Assembly: GCA_018817385.1 (NCBI GenBank)
Contig: JAHIUA010000035.1
Span: forward strand, 186,001-250,000
Length of the DNA: 64,000 bases
Source of the DNA: Pseudomonadota bacterium
GTDB taxonomy: Bacteria > Desulfobacterota > Desulfobulbia > Desulfobulbales > Desulfocapsaceae
Direction of reading: 5' to 3'
This document shows positions 34,419 to 43,201 of the stretch, piece after piece. How positions within the stretch are numbered: position 1 is the first letter of the stretch; each line of letters starts with the position of its first letter. Position numbers and translations under genes: made by a program. The notes below the pieces were generated by a model, which had not been told where the DNA came from, did no database searches, and saw only the letters and a list, made by a program, of their open reading frames with translations.

Positions 34419-37400
34419 ATGGCCGAAAGTGAAAAGGACAGCCTGGAGATGAACTCCAGCCAGCAAGAGATGGCCCCTTTCATGGAGCCTGCCGCAACCC
34501 CAGCCGCCAGATACTGGCAAGCCCAGCGTTTCGCCGAGGCCATACACCAGAAGTTCGAGGCCCACCTGGCCGCCGGCGAACTCGATGCCATTCGCCAGGA
34601 GTTTTACGTCCTTGCTCGTTATTACGGCCGCACCCTCGCTATCCTTCGCCATTCCCTGGCCAAAGGGCGTGAGCCCCTCCTGCGCGCCACCCTGAAAAAC
34701 ATTATCGCACTGCACCAGCCCATGCACCACATGCATGATCTGTCACCTTCTTCGGCGCCGGTAGTTCTGACCATGGACTCCGACACCCGGCACAACCTGA
34801 CCGAAGACCTCATCATCGAGGTACTTGAAGAAGCTGCCAGGTCCCTGTCGGTAAGCACCATCACCCATCGGGTCAACAACCAGCATGTCCTGGCCAGAGC
34901 CACCACCGAGATTATCGAAAAACACCTGGAAAACCTCATGGCCTCTGGCTATGTACTCCCCGAGGCTGAGGGATTTGCCCGTTCCAAACGGGCCTATGAC
35001 ACCATCAACATCGACCGTAAGGGTCTCATGGCCCTCCTGGGGCCGGACCTCTACCATGTCTTCCAGGAAAATGGCTTCCACGGTCTGGTCGACCTGGCCA
35101 GCCGCAAGAATGCCTTCCAGCGTTTTTTTACAAAACTCTCCGGTGCCAGTGCCACCACCGCCGATCTCTTTGCCGCAGCCGCCCGGGAATTGACCCGGCT
35201 GCCCCAGTCCACCCCGCACTTCAGTCCCTGGCATCACGAGGAAGTCATTCACTCACCCCACCCACGACCCTATCAACATGACGCCTTTGCCGTGTTCCGT
35301 GGTTTCGGCTACAAAGGTCAGATCTTGGAGGCCCCTACCGGGAGCGGCAAGACGCTCATCGGCATGATGTGTCTGGATGACTGGTTTCACGCCCTCTCAC
35401 CCGGTGAAGCAGTGCTTATCCTCGTCCCCACCGTCAACTACCAACAGCAATGGGTCAAGGAACTCTGCCACACCCCCATCGGCCTGCGGCTCACACCGGA
35501 CGTCATCTTTACCGGGACCCCGACAGCCCTGGAAGCAGAGCGGGCCAAAGAGGGTCTGGCCCCGGCAGTGGTCATCATGACCTATACGGCTCTGGCCCAG
35601 ACCGGATCCGGCTCCGGCAAGGGAGGTTTTGACCAGAACTCCATTGAGATTTTCCTCCAGGGCAGTGGCATCCAATACGTCATCCTCGATGAGGTGCACA
35701 AGGTAGCCGAGGATCTTAAATCCGTCTCGGCCCAAGTCACCAGTTTACTCACCGAGTGGCTGCAAGATGGCAGTCTGCGCGGCTTGATCGGTTTTTCCGG
35801 CACCGCTTCAGCTTACCGCAAAAAGTTTGAAAAACTGGGCCTGCACCTGGTCTACACCATGCCGGCCACCGATCTCATCGCCTACGGTTTTGTGGCCCCC
35901 TTTGCAGAATTCGGTATCCCCTTCGCCTATTCGGACAGGGAACAGCGAGTCCGCAAATCCATCAGCAACTACAAGAAACTGATGAAAGATTTTTTCGAAC
36001 TGCTGGACGGCAACACCCTTCGGACCCAGTTCGCCTTCATTCCGCTGGAAGAGCGCCTGGCCGTGGCCCGGGATCTTCTCCACCTCTACAAAGGCCGCCG
36101 GGATCGCGATGCGGCCCTGGCCAAACATCTTTCCTCCTGGGAAACGGGCGGTGCGCTGAAGCTGAACGAAATCAGTTTGGTCATGATAATTCAGATCATC
36201 CACGGCTGCTCCGACCAAGAATTAGCAAGGAAATGCGCTGTCGGCCTGGACAGGGAGGGCCAGGAAGCGAAGCGACAACAGTTCCTCGACCTCCTGAGCC
36301 GCCTTGAAAGGGTGCGCTCAAAACTCAAAGAGGAGATGTATCTGCCTGATGTCCTCAGCAGACTCACGAGCCACGGATTTGGCCGCGAGCTGGACGCAGC
36401 GGCTCTCCGTGAGCTGCGCCAGTCCGCAGATCTGCCCCAAAAGCTGAAAACAGAACGACTCAAAGATCTGCTTGCCCAAACAGTGGTTGGCCTCTACAAC
36501 GTCTTGAAAAATTTCTATCACCGCGTCGGCGAAGGACGGGTGGATTGCATCAAATCGATTATCGCTGCCGAGCGCCGGGCACGATCGGTGAACGGCATAA
36601 TTGTTTTCGATACAGGAACCCCTATGCGCTGGCAAAAAGGACTGGCTGTACCCGGATATAAGGGTGTCGGCGGAGTTTTCGGCCAGATACTCGGCACTCC
36701 TGGGGTTACCCCCCTGGCCGTACTCTCCGGCGAGATCTATCTCCCCTGGCACAAGAACAATCCGCTGTCAGAACGCATTGCTACCTTCATCAAAAACGAG
36801 ATCATGGTCCAGGAACTCGGCGAATCTTTTCTCAACCTTGTTCTGCATGGCCTCCAGGGCAAGACCGAGGACCTCGCCACTGTCCGGGCAACAGTGGCTT
36901 CGACCCTCACTGCATATATTACAAGCCTTACCGATGTCCATGCCCGACGTCCGGCCGAGTTTGAACACCAGGTCCTCCATCGTCTCCGGAAGGCGGTACA
37001 GGGCATACTGACGGTGCCAGAGGATGAAAAACTGATCGGCCGGCTCAGCCTGCGCCACCATCATCTCGGAAAATGGGTGGCGACATTCTACGACTATGCC
37101 ATGATAGTCTCCGCCTTCACAGCTCCCCACACAGGAGAGCTGCAACAGGTCAACGGCAAGCGCCAGCAGTTCCTGGTGGTAACCATGGCCCAGGGCGAGC
37201 GCAAACAGCTCATGTATGACCTCACCGCCCGCATCATAGACGCCGAGTCCCTGCCCTTCAACATGATCATTGTCTCCACCTGGGCCCGGACCGGCTGGAA
37301 CGTCATCCGTCCCAATGTGCTCATAGACGCCACTGCCACCAGAAACGTCACCGCCTGGCAACAGTTGCGCGGTCGAGCCATGCGGGCCATGCGGACCTGG

Positions 37401-38042
37401 AACAACGACTGCTATGGACTGGTCATGCTCCTCCTGGGATCCCATCCCCATGACAGCAAGGAACTGGCCAATCTGCCGCCAGATGTCTTGGAATCGGCGG
37501 ATGAATTCCAACAGGCAATAGGGGCCAGTGCCCTTTTTGCAGAAAAGCATCGCGACTTGTTGCAAAGGGCCCACCAGGAGGCGGCCTCTCTTGCCGGCAT
37601 CTCCCATCTCTTTCACAGTGATCATGACGAATTGACCCTAAAAATCGGGCGCAAAGACTGCCCCGACTGTCTCTCAAAAGAGGAAAAACTGCAACTGGCG
37701 GTAGAACTCTTGCTCACCCGCAACAAGGTAACCCATATCTACGAGATGGTTAAGGCCTACGGTACCCCCCAGGTTCGCCTGGACCTGAGCACCAAAACCT
37801 GGGGGCGCACCCAGTCCATCGCCGCCAAACACCGGCGCCAATATGGAGTGCACCCGATATCCGGGGTCTATGGGTCTGGTGAAGCACACGCACCGCTGAT
37901 CTACGCCGGCGACCCTCGAACCAATCTTCCCGCCAAACTGCGCAGACTGCTGCTCACAACCTTATTGGAAAGCGACCCCTTGATTGTCAAAGGATGGCTC
38001 GAGACCGCTCTGGCAGAATCACCTCCCACTATGGGCCGGTAA
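34419..38042 (+). CDS. Large SF2 DEAD/DEAH-type helicase
   Basis: The 1207-residue protein has an N-terminal region of about 270 residues with a winged-helix-like part. The SF2 motor follows: Walker A APTGSGKT (305-312), DEVH (424-427), the motif III SGTAS near 461, and motif VI QLRGRAMRA (about 982-990). A 400-residue insert separates the two RecA lobes, and a C-terminal part with a CPDCL Cys pair follows. Family members unwind or translocate nucleic acid. The insert is unusually long. AAGGGA precedes the ATG. Its place in the CHAT/RyR operon suggests a nucleic-acid sensor or effector. Confidence 0.85.
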   Translation: MAESEKDSLEMNSSQQEMAPFMEPAATPAARYWQAQRFAEAIHQKFEAHLAAGELDAIRQEFYVLARYYGRTLAILRHSLAKGREPLLRATLKNIIALHQPMHHMHDLSPSSAPVVLTMDSDTRHNLTEDLIIEVLEEAARSLSVSTITHRVNNQHVLARATTEIIEKHLENLMASGYVLPEAEGFARSKRAYDTINIDRKGLMALLGPDLYHVFQENGFHGLVDLASRKNAFQRFFTKLSGASATTADLFAAAARELTRLPQSTPHFSPWHHEEVIHSPHPRPYQHDAFAVFRGFGYKGQILEAPTGSGKTLIGMMCLDDWFHALSPGEAVLILVPTVNYQQQWVKELCHTPIGLRLTPDVIFTGTPTALEAERAKEGLAPAVVIMTYTALAQTGSGSGKGGFDQNSIEIFLQGSGIQYVILDEVHKVAEDLKSVSAQVTSLLTEWLQDGSLRGLIGFSGTASAYRKKFEKLGLHLVYTMPATDLIAYGFVAPFAEFGIPFAYSDREQRVRKSISNYKKLMKDFFELLDGNTLRTQFAFIPLEERLAVARDLLHLYKGRRDRDAALAKHLSSWETGGALKLNEISLVMIIQIIHGCSDQELARKCAVGLDREGQEAKRQQFLDLLSRLERVRSKLKEEMYLPDVLSRLTSHGFGRELDAAALRELRQSADLPQKLKTERLKDLLAQTVVGLYNVLKNFYHRVGEGRVDCIKSIIAAERRARSVNGIIVFDTGTPMRWQKGLAVPGYKGVGGVFGQILGTPGVTPLAVLSGEIYLPWHKNNPLSERIATFIKNEIMVQELGESFLNLVLHGLQGKTEDLATVRATVASTLTAYITSLTDVHARRPAEFEHQVLHRLRKAVQGILTVPEDEKLIGRLSLRHHHLGKWVATFYDYAMIVSAFTAPHTGELQQVNGKRQQFLVVTMAQGERKQLMYDLTARIIDAESLPFNMIIVSTWARTGWNVIRPNVLIDATATRNVTAWQQLRGRAMRAMRTWNNDCYGLVMLLLGSHPHDSKELANLPPDVLESADEFQQAIGASALFAEKHRDLLQRAHQEAASLAGISHLFHSDHDELTLKIGRKDCPDCLSKEEKLQLAVELLLTRNKVTHIYEMVKAYGTPQVRLDLSTKTWGRTQSIAAKHRRQYGVHPISGVYGSGEAHAPLIYAGDPRTNLPAKLRRLLLTTLLESDPLIVKGWLETALAESPPTMGR

Positions 38043-38262
38043 GGGAACACCCTGGCTGAGATTACGCTTCCATTTGGGCCAGGTTCAGATGATGTAATTG
38101 CGCAAAAATCGCAGGCGTAGCAGGGTTACAGTGCGGATTTTGTGATTGAGTCACATTCAAAAAGTTAGCCCGAAGTAATGATGCAGGATTGACCAGATTA
38201 TTTACTTACAGGCCCTTAGCCCTCATAACAGGTGCCTGCCAAATCCACCCCTGAGTATACCG

Positions 38263-40245
38263 ATGCACAGTGCCCCCCTGCCCGACAATGAGGCGCAGCG
38301 CCTGGCAGAACTCCGTTTTCTGCATATCCTTGACACCCCGTTCGAGGAGCGCTTCGATCGCATCACCCGAACTGCCGCCAAGCTTTTCCAGGTCCCTATC
38401 TCCCTGGTCAGCCTGGTGGATGACAGCCGTCAATGGTTCAAATCATGCCAGGGACTGGATATCCGTGAAACGTCGCGTAAGATCTCATTCTGCAGCCACG
38501 CCATCCTCGCCGATGGTCCTTTTGTCATTGAAGACGCCAGAAAGGATTCCCGTTTTGCCGACAACCCGCTGGTCACCGGCAAGCCGCATATCGTTTTCTA
38601 TGCCGGTCATCCGCTCGTCGGTCCAGGTGGCCACAAACTTGGCACCCTCTGCCTCATCGACCATCAACCGCGCCTCCTCTCTGAGGACGAAGACACCGCC
38701 CTGCGGGATTTAGCAGCCTGGGTCGAACTGGAACTTGGGGCAATCAGAATGGAGGCCCTCATCTCCTGCCTGGCCGATGCCATGCTCATCTTCGACAGCC
38801 AAGGTATTATCGAAGAGGCTAACCCAGCGGCAGAAGCGGTTTTTTCCAGGAGCCGACAGAAACTGCTGGGCCAGCAGATCGAGATATGCATCCCGGACTA
38901 TACTCAGGCAGTCCGGGAGCAACTAGGTATGAACATGATGACCAGAGCCCACGCCCATTGTGGAGAATATTCTGGCCAGCGCCGAGACAGGAGCAGATTC
39001 CCTCTGGAGATCTCGGTCAGCATGACCCTCTGGGAAGGACGACAGATTTTCATCTGTATGGTCCACGACCTGACGGCGCGAAAGGAAGCAGAAAAAACAC
39101 TGCACGAAACCCTTATCCAATTGAAGCGCCAGTTCCTCAAGGCCGAGCAGGCACGAAGCGAAATCAGCGCCATATTGGATGCCAGTAAAGAAGCCATGCT
39201 CCTGTTAGCCCCGGACGGTTCGGTTCTTGAAGTCAACCACCGTTTCGAACAATTCTTTTCTGTTATTGGCACAGAGATAAAAGACAAACCCTTCAGCCAT
39301 TTCCTCCCCCTCGCCCAACAGATCTTCGTCGCCCCCCAGGCCTTTGAATCCCTTCTCACTGCCACCTGGGGCAATGATCATCGCCGCTTCAAGGAGGCCA
39401 TCTCACAGGCCTGGCCCCAGAAACGGGAGCTTGAACTCTTTTCCACGCCGGTGAGTGCCGGGGAAGGAAATTTTCTCGGTCGGCTCTATGTGTTTCGGGA
39501 TGTCACCAAGGAACGGCAGATCGATCGCATGAAATCTGAGTTCGTCTCCCTTGTCTCCCATGAGCTGCGCACCCCCATCACCTCGATCATGGGTTACATC
39601 TCCCTCGTTCAGGACGGTGATGCCGGTCCTGTAAATGAGGAACAAAAAGAGTACCTTGATATCGCCCTGAAAAACACCTCCCGCCTTTCTTCACTGGTAG
39701 GCGACCTTTTGGATGTCTCACGACTGGAATCGGGATCACTGCAGCTGAAGCTTGGGCCGGTGGACCTGCGTACCTTGGTGAGGGAAGCTCTTGAACTTCT
39801 CGGTCCACTGATCAGAGAAAAGGGGCAGACTGTTAACCAGGTGCTGCCCGAAGAACTGCCTCTGGTTTCAGGAGATAGTGAACAACTCACGCAGGTGATC
39901 ATCAATCTGCTCTCCAACTCCTATAAATACACGACGGCCGGTGGTCGTATCACTGTTTCAGTGAAGGCCTCTGGCAATAGAATCGAACTTGCCGTGATGG
40001 ATACCGGCGTCGGCCTCTCTCCCAAGGAACAGGGGCAACTCTTCACCAAGTTCTTCCGAGCCGACCATCCGGCTACCCGAAAAGAGGGTGGCACGGGTCT
40101 CGGCCTGTGGATCACCCGCTCGCTGGTGGAAATGCATAACGGCCACATCACGGTCAGCAGCGAACCGGGCAAGGGTTCAACCTTCACCGTCACTCTACCG
40201 ATTCATAAGCACCTTGGCAGGAAGCCCGCAGGTAAAAGCAAGTAG
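38263..40245 (+). CDS. GAF-PAS-PAS histidine kinase
   Basis: The 660-residue soluble kinase starts with a GAF domain (about 20-160; ITRTAAKLFQVPISLVSLVD). Two PAS regions (about 165-275 and 305-415) and HisKA with His near 433 in SHELRTP follow. The HATPase_c domain contains NLLSNSYKYT, DTGVGLSP and GGTGLGLW. No membrane segment. It is 220 bp downstream of the helicase on the same strand and may start its own transcript. Together with the single receiver at 33950 and the receiver-kinase at 28628 it can form a phosphorelay. The ribosome-binding site is weak. Confidence 0.9.
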   Translation: MHSAPLPDNEAQRLAELRFLHILDTPFEERFDRITRTAAKLFQVPISLVSLVDDSRQWFKSCQGLDIRETSRKISFCSHAILADGPFVIEDARKDSRFADNPLVTGKPHIVFYAGHPLVGPGGHKLGTLCLIDHQPRLLSEDEDTALRDLAAWVELELGAIRMEALISCLADAMLIFDSQGIIEEANPAAEAVFSRSRQKLLGQQIEICIPDYTQAVREQLGMNMMTRAHAHCGEYSGQRRDRSRFPLEISVSMTLWEGRQIFICMVHDLTARKEAEKTLHETLIQLKRQFLKAEQARSEISAILDASKEAMLLLAPDGSVLEVNHRFEQFFSVIGTEIKDKPFSHFLPLAQQIFVAPQAFESLLTATWGNDHRRFKEAISQAWPQKRELELFSTPVSAGEGNFLGRLYVFRDVTKERQIDRMKSEFVSLVSHELRTPITSIMGYISLVQDGDAGPVNEEQKEYLDIALKNTSRLSSLVGDLLDVSRLESGSLQLKLGPVDLRTLVREALELLGPLIREKGQTVNQVLPEELPLVSGDSEQLTQVIINLLSNSYKYTTAGGRITVSVKASGNRIELAVMDTGVGLSPKEQGQLFTKFFRADHPATRKEGGTGLGLWITRSLVEMHNGHITVSSEPGKGSTFTVTLPIHKHLGRKPAGKSK

Positions 40246-40417
40246 AAAAAAGAGGGGAGATCTGGGCAAGAGAAGAGGAAGAGGATGGGACAGGCCCGAA
40301 TGGCAGGATCTGCCCATTGCCCTTATTCCATAAGGGTATCAAGCTGATTACTCAGACAATATCCCCTGAGTTCGCGCCATTCAGGTCTATTCGTGATCAG
40401 GTTCCAAAGACCTCTTT

Positions 40418-41623
40418 TCACATGAGGCCATTGGCATAACGTATTGCCACAAGATAACATTTCCCAGCCCTGTCAGGATCAATTCCCAACTCTGCAAGTA
40501 ATCGGGTGAAAACTGCATCCTGGTTTCTCTCAAAAGCTATGGGGATCTTGAGGAAGGTTGTATAATGGCCGGTTTTCAACAACAGGGCGTCCTTGATGTT
40601 TTTGCTGACCGGCAAATGTTCCATTATATCCTTCATTGGTCTGTTAAGCATAGTATCTAAGAGAGAAAAGAGCCCCATCATGAATAATTCCGAGGCATCG
40701 CAGGGGAGGGGACTGGCCAGGCCAAGCAATTCACAAAACTTCGCCCTCACGAGGACCAGACGAACCAGTTCCCCTGGCTTTTTTACGGCCAACTCGGAGA
40801 CAATCATCAACATAATAAAGCGTCGCAGCTCTTTTTCCCCCAGATAGGCGATGGCATGCTTGACTGTTTTCACCTCCTGCAGACGATAAAAATAAGCGGA
40901 GTTCAGAAATTTCATGAGTTTATAGGTTATTGCCAGGTCAGTATTGATAATTTTATGTAATTTCTCGATGGTGGTTGTTTTCTTGGTGACCTCTGCCAGA
41001 AGAGCCAGGAGGCTGGCCTTATTCGCTGATAACTCTTTGATCTTTATATGTTCTGGTTTACAGAAAAAATACCCTTGATAATAGGTAAAGCCCAACTTGT
41101 TGGCTTTCTCAAACTCATCAAGTGTTTCAACCTTTTCAGCAAGGAGTTTCACCTTGTGCCTTGAGAGCAGGTTAAGCGTCCGCATAATAGTATCAAGGGG
41201 GGTCATTCGAATATCGATCTTTATGATATCTGCCAGTTCTATAAGCGGTTCAAGTTGGCGATGATAGACAAAATCATCTAAGGCTATGGTATAGCCGTCC
41301 TCATGCAGACGCTGGCAGGCAGAAATTACCTTCTCGGTCGGCTGGACATCCTCAAGTATTTCCACCACAATTTGTGATTTTGGAAAAGAGGCGGGAAGCA
41401 TTTCCTCTATCAATTTCTGAGGAAAGTTGATGAAGCAGGGTCTGAATCCAGATATATCTTTAATATCCTTGGTCAAGAAAACGCTTGAAAGTACGCTGGC
41501 GGTTGCCCGGTTCCCACTTACCTTGTCCAGCGCATAATGCTTTGCTCCCCGATAAAGCAGTTCATAGGCAAAAAGCTTTTTGTGAACGTTGAGAATCGGC
41601 TGCCTGGCGATAAATTGATCCAT
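40418..41623 (-). CDS. EAL-HDOD signalling protein (YuxH type)
   Basis: The 401-residue protein has an EAL-like domain (about 1-200; start FIARQPILNVHKKLFAYELLYRG) and a HDOD domain (about 205-390; NTDLAITYKLMKFLNSAYF, LGEKELRRFIMLM). In the EAL part the signature is EILED, and other catalytic acids differ from active phosphodiesterases. It is therefore probably a degenerate c-di-GMP binding or protein-binding domain. YuxH-type proteins act in motility and surface behaviour. Next to a PilZ gene on the same strand (35 bp upstream of it), so likely one operon. Confidence 0.9.
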   Translation of the reverse strand: MDQFIARQPILNVHKKLFAYELLYRGAKHYALDKVSGNRATASVLSSVFLTKDIKDISGFRPCFINFPQKLIEEMLPASFPKSQIVVEILEDVQPTEKVISACQRLHEDGYTIALDDFVYHRQLEPLIELADIIKIDIRMTPLDTIMRTLNLLSRHKVKLLAEKVETLDEFEKANKLGFTYYQGYFFCKPEHIKIKELSANKASLLALLAEVTKKTTTIEKLHKIINTDLAITYKLMKFLNSAYFYRLQEVKTVKHAIAYLGEKELRRFIMLMIVSELAVKKPGELVRLVLVRAKFCELLGLASPLPCDASELFMMGLFSLLDTMLNRPMKDIMEHLPVSKNIKDALLLKTGHYTTFLKIPIAFERNQDAVFTRLLAELGIDPDRAGKCYLVAIRYANGLM

Positions 41624-41658
41624 AAGGCTATTGCTCTTATTTCTGAAAGAGAAGAAGT

Positions 41659-42000
41659 TTATTTGCGCCGTAGTTGCTGGGTAAAATAGGTTCTGATCAG
41701 GCTTTGGGTGGAGGGTTCGATAAGAATAAATTTGACGGCAAATTGGTCCTCCGTCGCCCGAACAACAACGGCCTTCGCTTCAACCATATTTTCTTTTTCC
41801 TCGAGTTTGATGGAGATAAGAACCTTTTCCTGCACAGACACAGGCAACGTGGCTGATTCAAAGACACAGCCTCCTGAGGAGATATTGATTAAACGCCCCT
41901 GGCCCTCATCGTATGCGGTTTTGTATGTGACGAGATGTCCATTACAAGACAGACGTAAGGCATTGCGTTTTGACTTTCTTGATCGCCTGGCAGCACTCAC
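41659..42000 (-). CDS. PilZ-domain protein
   Basis: The 113-residue protein is a single PilZ domain: basic N-terminal SRKSKRNALRLSC in place of the RxxxR motif, INISSGGCVFES as the (D/N)xSxxG motif, then EKVLISIKLEEK and QFAVKFI. These bind c-di-GMP. The start codon is GTG at 42000, with AAAAGGG upstream. It is followed by the EAL-HDOD gene, so the pair may sense or relay c-di-GMP. Confidence 0.85.
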   Translation of the reverse strand: MSAARRSRKSKRNALRLSCNGHLVTYKTAYDEGQGRLINISSGGCVFESATLPVSVQEKVLISIKLEEKENMVEAKAVVVRATEDQFAVKFILIEPSTQSLIRTYFTQQLRRK

Positions 42001-42343
42001 CCAAACACCCTTTTTTTATTCTTGAACAGAATTGATTCCAGCTGACTACCATACCTGCAACGTTCACAGATGAAGCAAGCAGATTTGTATGAGCCTATCC
42101 CGTTATATGAGACCGGATTTAAAAGTGTATCATTTTTCTCCATCTATTAATATAGGTACAAATACCTATTTCATATAAAATCTACCATGGCATTGATGAT
42201 AGCCAGGGCAAGGTCATAGTTCCCCATCGCTCAGGGCCCGGTGCGCCCCCCAAAAAACAGTTATCAGGAGCCCGGCCCGGGGATTACAACTCACCCAGGT
42301 TACCGCAAAGGACATCCGTGTAGAGAAAGCCAGAGGTACGCAA
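42001..42343. promoter_or_regulatory. Divergent promoter region with a 7-bp inverted repeat
   Basis: The region separates the PilZ (minus) and PhnD-like (plus) genes and must hold both promoters. ATAGGTA (42152-42158) and TACCTAT (42163-42169) form a perfect inverted repeat with a 4-nt spacer in an AT-rich stretch, a good operator candidate. No other gene is seen here. Confidence 0.45.
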
Positions 42344-43201
42344 ATGGAAAAAAAAGTATTATTTTTTATTCGTGCAGTCTTTATTGCCCTTCTCCTTGCC
42401 TTCCCAGCAAAACAGAGCTCAGCCCATTCCAATTCTCTTCTCTTTGGGGTCATGCCGGATCAGAGTCCCAAGTCCATCATTAAAAACTTCTCCCCGTTGG
42501 CTGAGAAGCTTGAAAACGAAACCGGCAGACATGTAAAACTGGTCACTGCCCCTGATTTATACACTTTTCTTGATCGCGTATCCGAGGGAGTATATGATTT
42601 GATTTATATTTCTAACCGGGGATATCTTATGGCGACCCAACAGGGGAAATATCATGCAATTGCCAAAGGCATTCCTTCTATACGCGGTGGGGTGATTGTC
42701 CACAAGGACTCCAGCATATCCTCTCTTCGGCAACTCAAAGGCAGGCGGGTTGCAGCAGCGATCCCAGAGTCATTCGCCTGTTATCAGTTTTTGGAAATTA
42801 AACTTCAGAAAATGGGTATTGCAGAAGACGTTTCCTTTACTTTTCTTAAGAAAATTGACACGATTATTTATAGTGTCCTCAATAAAAAGTATGATGCCGG
42901 AATCATCAAATTGTCCTTCCTTAACAAAGCAGATTTTCATAATATCAGGCACAATTTGAAAATTATTGACACATCACTGGAAATTCCAAGAATGCCTTTT
43001 GCGCTCAGGAATGATATTGACAGAACCATGGAAAAAAAGATCGTGAAGACCTTTGAGTCGATTAATAGAAAGGACTCTATGGGAAGGAATATTCTGCAAC
43101 AGTTGGGTGTACAAGCCATCATCCCCGCCTCCGACGATGACTACAACGAATTCAGAGAGTTTCTCAGCACACGAGGCGGAATTATGCTGGAAAAATTATA
43201 A
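42344..43201 (+). CDS. PhnD-like periplasmic binding protein
   Basis: The 285-residue protein has a signal peptide (FIRAVFIALLLAFPAKQSSA) and the fold of phosphate/phosphonate-type binding proteins: LLFGVMPDQSPKSIIKNFSPL, then VSEGVYDLIYISNRGYL, GVIVHKDSSISSLRQLKGRRV and a DAGIIK segment. No ABC transporter genes are nearby. Its stop overlaps the start of a hybrid kinase gene by one base. It probably acts as the periplasmic ligand receptor of that kinase rather than in transport. AGAGG precedes the ATG. Confidence 0.85.
   Translation: MEKKVLFFIRAVFIALLLAFPAKQSSAHSNSLLFGVMPDQSPKSIIKNFSPLAEKLENETGRHVKLVTAPDLYTFLDRVSEGVYDLIYISNRGYLMATQQGKYHAIAKGIPSIRGGVIVHKDSSISSLRQLKGRRVAAAIPESFACYQFLEIKLQKMGIAEDVSFTFLKKIDTIIYSVLNKKYDAGIIKLSFLNKADFHNIRHNLKIIDTSLEIPRMPFALRNDIDRTMEKKIVKTFESINRKDSMGRNILQQLGVQAIIPASDDDYNEFREFLSTRGGIMLEKL

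Noticed and set aside
41000-41623. Active c-di-GMP phosphodiesterase
   Set aside because: The EAL signature is degenerate and the protein is of the EAL-HDOD type, usually inactive.
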